Translations under genes and position numbers: made by a program
Part shown: positions 59,137 through 64,000 of the stretch, one piece after another
Position numbering within the stretch: the stretch's first letter is position 1
How the letters are laid out: each line of letters begins with the position of its first letter
NCBI GenBank assembly: GCA_036556825.1
Contig: DATBIR010000100.1
Coordinates: 1-64,000, forward strand
Direction of reading: 5' to 3'
DNA: 64,000 nucleotides
DNA from: JAJKJG01 sp036556825
Lineage (GTDB): Bacteria > Pseudomonadota > Alphaproteobacteria > Rhizobiales > Beijerinckiaceae
The notes under the pieces: model-generated
What the model was told of the DNA's origin: nothing
The model's input: only the letters and a program-made list of their open reading frames with translations
Databases searched by the model: none

Positions 59137-59175
59137 GAAGCTTTTCCGGCAAGGCGGTTCCCACCTCGCCAGATC
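59137..59175. repeat. Degenerate extragenic repeat
   Basis: GAAGCTTTTCCGGCAAGGCG and the following GTTCCCACCTCGCC resemble a palindromic repeat common in Hyphomicrobiales (AAGCTTTTCCGG...CCGGTTCCCAC). The copy is eroded and pairs poorly. Confidence 0.35.
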
Positions 59176-59248
59176 GTCTGTAAAAGCGCCTGACCGCTCG
59201 GGCGGATCGTTCACGTACATCGATCCCGCCTTGTATCTCTTTGATGCC

Positions 59249-59291
59249 GCATGATCTTTCGGTGAAGTTGGATCCGCTTCGCCGCTCATGC
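59249..59291. repeat. Extragenic palindrome upstream of the hydroxyacid dehydrogenase
   Basis: GCATGA at the left end pairs with TCATGC at the right, and inside them GGTGAAG pairs with CTTCGCC. The same GGTGAAG core occurs at 60194-60216, on the other side of the gene. Confidence 0.6.
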
Positions 59292-59314
59292 GCCAATAGC
59301 AATAGGTGTCTGCA

Positions 59315-60181
59315 ATGGCGAAGGTGGCGTTTCTCGGTCTCGGCGTGATGGGCTATCCGATGGCGCGCCACCTCAAAGCGAAAGGCCACGACGTCACCGT
59401 CTACAACCGGACGAGCGCGAAAGCGGAGAAGTGGGTCTCGGAGAATGGCGGCAAGCTCGCGCGCACGCCGCGCGAAGCGGCCCAGGGCCAGGAGATCGTG
59501 TTCGCCTGCGTCGGCAATGACGACGACCTGCGCCAGGTGACGCTCGGTTCGGACGGCGCCTTTCACGGCCTCGCGCCGCGCGCCATTTTTGTCGACCACA
59601 CGACCGCTTCCGCCGAAGTCGCCCGCGAGCTTTACGGCAAAGCCAGGGAAAACGGCTTTGGTTTCGTCGACGGGCCCGTGTCGGGCGGTCAGGCCGGCGC
59701 CGAAAACGGCGTTCTCACGGTGATGTGCGGCGGCGACGCGGACGTTTACGCCAGGGCGGAGCCGGTCATCATGAGCTACGCCCGCGCCTCCCGCCTGCTC
59801 GGGCCGGCCGGGTCCGGCCAGCTCACCAAGATGATCAACCAGATCTGCATCGCCGGCCTCGTCCAGGCCCTGTCCGAGGGGATTCATTTCGGCCGCAAGG
59901 CCGGTCTCGACGTCGAAGCGGTGCTCGACGTGATCTCGAAAGGCGCTGCGCAATCCTGGCAGATGGAGAATCGCGGCAAGACCATGAACCAGGGCAAATT
60001 CGATTTCGGCTTCGCCGTCGACTGGATGCGCAAGGACCTGTCGATCTGCCTGGCCGAGGCCCGCCGCAACGGCGCCAACCTGCCGGTCACCGCGCTGGTC
60101 GATCAGTTCTATTCGGAAGTGCAGAAGATGGGCGGCAAGCGGTGGGACACCTCCAGCCTGCTCGCGCGGCTTGAGCGGTAG
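59315..60181 (+). CDS. NAD(P)-dependent hydroxyacid dehydrogenase (3-hydroxyisobutyrate type)
   Basis: This 288-residue beta-hydroxyacid dehydrogenase has the Rossmann motif AFLGLGVMGYPMARHLKAKG at residues 4-23. The substrate motif is FVDGPVSGGQAGAENGVL near residue 120, and the catalytic lysine is in GSGQLTKMINQICIAG near residue 170. MRKDLSICLAEA in the C-terminal helical domain is conserved. The family includes 3-hydroxyisobutyrate, tartronate-semialdehyde and succinate-semialdehyde reductases. Valine breakdown would suit the nearby enoyl-CoA hydratase gene, but the substrate is not certain. ATG 59315 is preferred over GTG 59306. Confidence 0.9.
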   Translation: MAKVAFLGLGVMGYPMARHLKAKGHDVTVYNRTSAKAEKWVSENGGKLARTPREAAQGQEIVFACVGNDDDLRQVTLGSDGAFHGLAPRAIFVDHTTASAEVARELYGKARENGFGFVDGPVSGGQAGAENGVLTVMCGGDADVYARAEPVIMSYARASRLLGPAGSGQLTKMINQICIAGLVQALSEGIHFGRKAGLDVEAVLDVISKGAAQSWQMENRGKTMNQGKFDFGFAVDWMRKDLSICLAEARRNGANLPVTALVDQFYSEVQKMGGKRWDTSSLLARLER

Positions 60182-60193
60182 AGCATGTCATCC

Positions 60194-60216
60194 GGCGAAG
60201 TGGATGCCACTTCACC
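60194..60216. repeat. Extragenic palindrome after the hydroxyacid dehydrogenase
   Basis: GGCGAAGTGG pairs with CCACTTCACC around a 3-nt loop (one mismatch). It lies 13 bp past the stop and belongs to the same family as 59249-59291. The remaining 60217-60344 holds nothing recognisable. Confidence 0.6.
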
Positions 60217-60344
60217 AAGAAAGACTCGGCCGCGGACTTCATCCGGCATCGTGCGGTCCACTGGGAAAGACAAGCAGGATCGATCCACTCTGAAATCGGG
60301 CCTGACTGAAATCGACCCTGATCCGGGCCGCTGCGGCGACCGCT

Positions 60345-60551
60345 TCAGCGCCGCGTGATGGCGAGATAGCCGATGAAGACGGCCAGGCCGAGCGCCAGGA
60401 TTGTCATCGCGGTTTCGCGCAAGTCGCCGCTCAGCGCTGCCTGCTCCCGCATCCCTGCGAGATTCTCGGCCTGTTCAGGATCGCCGGACATGTAAAGGCC
60501 GATCACCATGGTGACCGTGATGAGCCCGAGGAGCAGGTAGTTGATGCGCAT
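60345..60551 (-). CDS. Small membrane protein, 68 aa
   Basis: No family was recognised. The protein has two hydrophobic segments, residues 4-21 (NYLLLGLITVTMVIGLYM) and 49-64 (MTILALGLAVFIGYLAI), joined by an acidic loop. ATG 60551 was chosen because the hydrophobic start follows directly. An in-frame ATG at 60662 would add a 37-residue basic extension. It follows the enoyl-CoA hydratase gene on the same strand. Confidence 0.55.
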   Translation of the reverse strand: MRINYLLLGLITVTMVIGLYMSGDPEQAENLAGMREQAALSGDLRETAMTILALGLAVFIGYLAITRR

Positions 60552-60665
60552 GGCCTGGATGTAAGCTCCCTCGCGTGCCGGGAAAATGGTCTCGTATAGC
60601 GCGTGCTCCGTCCGGCAAGCGCGCCGCCCCTGTACCGGTCCGGGCGGGCTTTTGCCGGTCATGCT

Positions 60666-61457
60666 TCAGTTGCCGGCGAAGCGCGGCGGACGCTTCTCGC
60701 GGAAGGCGGCGATCGCTTCCGCGAAATCGTTGCTTATGCCTGCCTCCTGCTGCAACTCGGCCTCGACGGCCAGCTGCGCGTCGAGGCTGCTCTCCAGGCT
60801 CGACGCCACGGCCTGCTTGAGCAGCCGATAGGCAAGCGCCGGCCCCTCGGCCACGCGCGCGGCAAGCGCCGCGGTCTCGGCCGCAAATGATGCGTCGTCG
60901 AAGACCTTGTAGACGAGGCCGAGGCGCTGCGCCTCCTCTGCCGGGATCTGGTCGGCGCTCATCATCAGCGCCAGCGCCCGCTTCGGACCGACGAGACGAG
61001 GCAACAGCCACGTGCCTCCGGCATCGGGGATCAGGCCGATCCTGACGAAGCCTTCCTGCAGATAGGCCGAGCGCGCCGCGACGACGATATCGCACGCGAG
61101 GGCGATGTTCATGGACGCACCGACCGCCGGCCCGTTGAGCGCCGCGATGGTCACTTTGGGATAGCCGACGAGCCGGCGGACGAGCGGATTGTAGTCGCGC
61201 GCCAGTGGCGTTCCGAGATCGACCCGGCCGTGGCTGTCGCGCGGCAGCTCCTCGGTGAGATCGGCGCCGGACGAGAACGCCCGCCCCTCGCCGGTCAGGA
61301 CGACGACGCGGACAACCGCGTCGTTCTCCGCCGTGTCCAGCGCCGTGCGCAGGTCGGCATGCATGGCGCTGTTCAGGGCGTTGAGCTTGTCGGCGCGCGA
61401 CAGGGCGATCGTTGCGACCGCGCCAGCTTTCGACACACGCAAGGTGGACAGGCTCAT
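60666..61457 (-). CDS. Enoyl-CoA hydratase/isomerase family protein
   Basis: This 263-residue crotonase-fold protein has LSRADKLNALNSAMHADL near residue 20. The oxyanion-hole loops are GEGRAFSSGADLTE near residue 58 and ALNGPAVGASMNIALACDI near residue 105. The motif VRIGLIPDAGGTWLLPRLVG follows near residue 140, where an acidic residue at the hydratase position is replaced by Asp in PDAGG. This pattern fits PaaG-like 2-(1,2-epoxyphenyl)acetyl-CoA isomerases and related enzymes. AAAGGAG gives a strong ribosome-binding site. No other aromatic or beta-oxidation gene is adjacent. Confidence 0.9.
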   Translation of the reverse strand: MSLSTLRVSKAGAVATIALSRADKLNALNSAMHADLRTALDTAENDAVVRVVVLTGEGRAFSSGADLTEELPRDSHGRVDLGTPLARDYNPLVRRLVGYPKVTIAALNGPAVGASMNIALACDIVVAARSAYLQEGFVRIGLIPDAGGTWLLPRLVGPKRALALMMSADQIPAEEAQRLGLVYKVFDDASFAAETAALAARVAEGPALAYRLLKQAVASSLESSLDAQLAVEAELQQEAGISNDFAEAIAAFREKRPPRFAGN

Positions 61458-61517
61458 CGGCGTTTCTCCTTTGAGGATGATCCGGCAAAGTAGGCCCGCT
61501 TTGCCGAACAAGGCTCG

Positions 61518-61536
61518 TCCCGGACTTGATCCGGGA
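61518..61536. repeat. Extragenic palindrome TCCCGGA-cttga-TCCGGGA
   Basis: A perfect 7-bp inverted repeat in the 128-bp gap between the enoyl-CoA hydratase and UDG genes. Core and loop resemble a repeat widely scattered in Hyphomicrobiales genomes. Confidence 0.55.
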
Positions 61537-61585
61537 TCATGCGGCACAAAGACAACGAGAGTGTGATCGATCCGGTCCCAATCGA

Positions 61586-62245
61586 TCATGCTCGCGAGGA
61601 TGACGGCTCGAGAATGGCATGCACCTGCCGGCGCAGCACCGGCAGCAGTTCGGCTTCGAACCACGGATTCCTGCGCAGCCATGCGTTGTTCCGCCAGGAC
61701 GGATGCGGCATCGGCAGGATGCGCGGACGGCGCGGGCTCTCGAGGATGTCGCGCCAGCGTTTCACCGTCGCCGTCAGGCCGTCCCGGAAGTCGTCGCCGA
61801 GGTGCCACGCCTGGGCGTATTGGCCGATCACCAGGATCAGTTCGAGCTCCGGCAGGCCGGCGAAGATTCTTTGCCGCCACAACTGCGCGCATTCCCGTCG
61901 AGGTGGCAAGTCGCCGCCCTTGGCGTCATGACCGGGAAAGCAGGAGCCCATCGGAACGATGGCGACGCGGCTCTCGTCGTAGAAGGTCGCCTCGTCGAGG
62001 CCGAGCCAGGCGCGCAGCCTGACCCCGGACGGGTCGTAGAAGGGCTTGCCGGCAGCGTGGGCGCGTGTGCCCGGAGCCTGGCTGGCGATGCACAGGCGGG
62101 CCGTCGCGCTCGCCTGGATGATTGGCCGCGGCTCCTGCGGCAATGCCGGACCAAGGCGCGGCGCATCGCGGCACACCCGGCAGGCGCGCAATTGCGCGAC
62201 CACGTCATCGAGCACGGGATCAGACGTCGAGGACGAGACCGTCAT
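61586..62245 (-). CDS. Uracil-DNA glycosylase family protein
   Basis: This 219-residue protein matches a UDG-superfamily branch. It begins with a cysteine-containing LRACRVCRDAPR segment. The catalytic-type loop IASQAPGTRAHAAGKPFYDPSG is near residue 52, VPMGSCFPG near residue 97, and the C-terminal DNA-intercalating loop ILPMPHPSWRNN near residue 178. It lacks the four-cysteine pattern of the UDG4 iron-sulfur type. Excision of uracil or a related damaged base is likely but not proven. Its start overlaps the end of the metallo-hydrolase gene by 26 bp. Confidence 0.85.
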   Translation of the reverse strand: MTVSSSTSDPVLDDVVAQLRACRVCRDAPRLGPALPQEPRPIIQASATARLCIASQAPGTRAHAAGKPFYDPSGVRLRAWLGLDEATFYDESRVAIVPMGSCFPGHDAKGGDLPPRRECAQLWRQRIFAGLPELELILVIGQYAQAWHLGDDFRDGLTATVKRWRDILESPRRPRILPMPHPSWRNNAWLRRNPWFEAELLPVLRRQVHAILEPSSSRA

Positions 62246-62963
62246 ACGCCGTCAGATAGCCTTTCGCCTCCACTTCGGCGAGGCGGGCCAGGACGGTATC
62301 GGTCATGTGCGTCAGCATCACGCGCGAGGTTTCGAAGCCGGGGCGGTTGGCGGCGATCGTCTCGAAATCGAGGTGGTTCGGCGGCGCCTTGGTGAGCTTG
62401 TAGCATTCGATGATGAACAGCGATGCGCCCCTGGCGACATCGAACAGCGCCTCCGTCCACATCGTGTCGCCCGAATAGGCGAGGAGACGGGCGCCGTCGC
62501 TGACGCGAACCCCGGTCGAGGGCGCGCCGGACGGGTGGACCACCTCGTGCGTCTCGATCTCGAAATGGCCAAAACGGTGACTCGTCCGGCACGGCAAGTC
62601 CACCACCTTGAGCGGATAGCGCCACTTGTTCTTGGACGAGCCCGGGAAGAACACCTCCATGGCGGCGTCGAGCCGTTCCGCCGTCCCCGTGGGGCCGATC
62701 ACCGTAAGCGGCTTCTCGCGCGCACCGTCGAACTGCCCGTGGAGCAAAAAGAACGGCAGCCCTCCGAAATGGTCGCCGTGCAGGTGGCTCAGCATCACGG
62801 CGTCGATGCGGTTCGGATCGAGCCCGAGCTTGCGCAAGGCGACGAGCGAGGTCGCGCCGAAATCGAGCGCCAGCGTCAGCTCTCCGCTTTCGACCAGGAA
62901 ACAGGTATTGGCGCGCCCACCCGAGCCGAAGGCATCGCCGCAGCCGACAACCGTCAAGCGCAT
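62220..62963 (-). CDS. MBL-fold metallo-hydrolase (RNase Z-like)
   Basis: This 247-residue protein has the metallo-beta-lactamase metal site AVMLSHLHGDHFGGLPFF near residue 60 and the later ligands in LLAYSGDTMWTE and MLTHM. The opening MRLTVVGCGDAFGSGGRANTCF is typical of the RNase Z/arylsulfatase-like branch. It lacks the exosite expected of true tRNase Z, so the substrate is uncertain. ATG 62963 was chosen; GTG 62975 is in frame. The UDG gene overlaps its 3' end. Confidence 0.88.
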   Translation of the reverse strand: MRLTVVGCGDAFGSGGRANTCFLVESGELTLALDFGATSLVALRKLGLDPNRIDAVMLSHLHGDHFGGLPFFLLHGQFDGAREKPLTVIGPTGTAERLDAAMEVFFPGSSKNKWRYPLKVVDLPCRTSHRFGHFEIETHEVVHPSGAPSTGVRVSDGARLLAYSGDTMWTEALFDVARGASLFIIECYKLTKAPPNHLDFETIAANRPGFETSRVMLTHMTDTVLARLAEVEAKGYLTAYDGLVLDV

Positions 62964-63193
62964 CGGCGTCGTCACAAGAATTGCGGCGCCAGAAGGCGCC
63001 TCGAACCGGCGATATATCGCGACATGCAGCCCCCTCAGGTCGTCGCACGCGCACGCATGGATCGGCCAGTTCGTTCGCCCCGGCGCGCTCTACTGTCAAG
63101 CCTGGACAAGCGCGATTGCGCCGGAGCGGGACATTCATGCGATGATTTTTTGGCCCCGCTGTGCCGATCACACGCCATGGCGGTGGAGACAGC

Positions 63194-63691
63194 TCAGCTG
63201 CCGCGTGGGTCGGAATGCGTCCTGCGCCATTGCGAGGGCTGCTCGAACGAGCCCGACCACAGTTCGAGCCGCTTGTCGCGTGCGGCGGATTCCTCCCGTT
63301 GGTAGCGGCCGTAGGCGAGCGCATAGCCCTTTTTCACCAGGGCCGCCCCGACATCCTCTCCTGCCGCTTCGCACGTCGCCAGACGTCGGCGATAGCGGTC
63401 GCGGGCGCCGAGGCGGCAGGTCACCAGCCGGCCGGCGATCAGCTCGCTCAAGGCCTTGCGGGCGACTTCGCCGCACGGATACGAGCGCTGCCCGTCCCGG
63501 AGGCAGGTCTGGTGGAGCTCGGGCGCATCGATCCCGGCGAGGCGGATGTCCTTGCCGTCCAGCCGGAGGGAATCTCCGTCGACGGCGCTGGCCATGCCGG
63601 TGACGACGGTCTCAGGCTGCAGCAGCCAGGCGGCGCCGGCGACGAGCCCGATCAGCAGCAGCGCGTCGATGAGAGCACCGGACCGTCGCAC
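63194..63691 (-). CDS. Thermonuclease-family (SNase) nuclease
   Basis: This 165-residue protein has an N-terminal hydrophobic segment (ALIDALLLIGLVAGAAWLL) that may be a signal or anchor. The SNase OB-fold follows: SAVDGDSLRLDGKDIRLAGIDAPE near residue 35, with the catalytic Arg and Asp, then YPCGEVARKAL and RDRYRRRLATC. The family cuts DNA and RNA in a calcium-dependent way. Export suggests extracellular or periplasmic nucleic acid. Length is typical of small rhizobial SNase proteins. Confidence 0.9.
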   Translation of the reverse strand: MRRSGALIDALLLIGLVAGAAWLLQPETVVTGMASAVDGDSLRLDGKDIRLAGIDAPELHQTCLRDGQRSYPCGEVARKALSELIAGRLVTCRLGARDRYRRRLATCEAAGEDVGAALVKKGYALAYGRYQREESAARDKRLELWSGSFEQPSQWRRTHSDPRGS

Positions 63692-63818
63692 GGGTTCCCT
63701 CCCGTCTGGCTGCGTCGGAATCGCACCAGTGGCGTGAAAGGGAGATTAACCTTTTGCAAGCCATGATGGGCGACCGCGGGGCCGACGGTTTTCGCGGCCG
63801 GGCGTATTGCGTGGGACC

Positions 63819-64000
63819 ATGGGCGAGTTGACGGCGCAGATCATCCAACGCGGTCGGGGAGCCGACACGAAGGAGGTCGCCCGCCGCCGCAAGATCGCGC
63901 AGGACGTGCGCGCCGCGCGCGAGAAGCTCACCTCCTCGATCGGGCTCGAGCGGGCTTTCGACTACGAGCTGGTGCGCCTGTTCGCCGAATATCGCTTCGG
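63819..64000 (+). CDS. N-terminal fragment of a larger protein, cut by the window end
   Basis: An open frame starts at ATG 63819 and runs without a stop to the last base. It encodes MGELTAQIIQRGRGADTKEV, followed by a basic helical stretch and GLERAFDYELVRLFAEYRFG. The sequence resembles the cytoplasmic N-terminus found before the membrane part of some Bradyrhizobium-type sensor histidine kinases. This is only an impression from a short fragment. No domain is complete. Confidence 0.55.
   Translation, partial: MGELTAQIIQRGRGADTKEVARRRKIAQDVRAAREKLTSSIGLERAFDYELVRLFAEYRF

Overview
The window is 64 kb of GC-rich chromosome from an alphaproteobacterium. Gene content and order (ilvC / ilvN / ilvB / miaA / serB / degP-hflC-hflK / folA-thyA / ssrA-sspB / fumC), a permuted two-piece tmRNA, TTT and TRAP transporters and REP-like palindromes point to the order Hyphomicrobiales (Rhizobiales), probably near Bradyrhizobium, Rhodopseudomonas or Pseudolabrys. 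This placement rests on recognised families and synteny, not on a search. Almost everything is core metabolism; no prophage, plasmid, CRISPR array or classical insertion sequence is visible.

Layout. 0.2-6 kb (minus): leuA with a leucine-rich leader peptide and attenuator, a Nudix/PhzF pair, an endonuclease/exonuclease/phosphatase protein and pdxY. 6-10.7 kb: a DedA protein, then an SsuABC/NitT-type ABC transporter operon interrupted by a small DUF559 gene bounded by perfect 45-bp inverted repeats. 10.7-14 kb: small proteins, a decayed secreted-protein pseudogene and a NodU-type carbamoyltransferase. 14-19.7 kb: ilvC, ilvN, a glutathione transferase and ilvB, the last behind its own leader peptide and terminator. 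19.7-24.2 kb: a HAD dehalogenase, a guanidine-II riboswitch with its exporter gdx, miaA, serB and a 13-repeat TPR protein. 24.3-30 kb: degP, a DUF2065 protein, hflC, hflK, folA and thyA. 30-35.2 kb: a zinc-ribbon potassium-type channel, ssrA next to sspB, a P450 and the fumC-DUF4169-RHH cluster. 35.2-45 kb: a large AsmA-like protein, a GlcD-type oxidase, glutathione reductase and a tctCBA transporter. 45-52 kb: DUF2059, rpiA, gabD, gph, tRNA-Val(CAC), an L,D-transpeptidase, DUF971 and moaA. 52-64 kb: a soluble MCP with PilZ, two drug/metabolite exporters, a TRAP dctQM pair without its binding protein, a solitary family-3 binding protein, hydroxyisobutyrate dehydrogenase and enoyl-CoA hydratase family genes, UDG, a metallo-hydrolase, a nuclease and the start of a further gene.

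How the genes work together. leuA, ilvB, ilvN and ilvC cover most of valine/leucine/isoleucine synthesis, and two of them carry peptide leaders rich in the matching amino acids. ssrA tags stalled proteins with ANDNFAPVAVAA, and the neighbouring sspB encodes the adaptor that passes such proteins to ClpXP; hflKC and degP add membrane and periplasmic quality control.

The most interesting signal is a family of GC-rich palindromes with an inward TAGGG-type tail. They occur as inverted pairs, one enclosing only 85 bp (5988-6147) and one enclosing a Vsr-like DUF559 gene (8696-9307). The repeat supplies the stop codon of the upstream ABC ATPase and the ribosome-binding site of DUF559. This looks like a REPIN-like element family in which a DUF559 nuclease may play the part that RAYT transposases play elsewhere; that role is a hypothesis.
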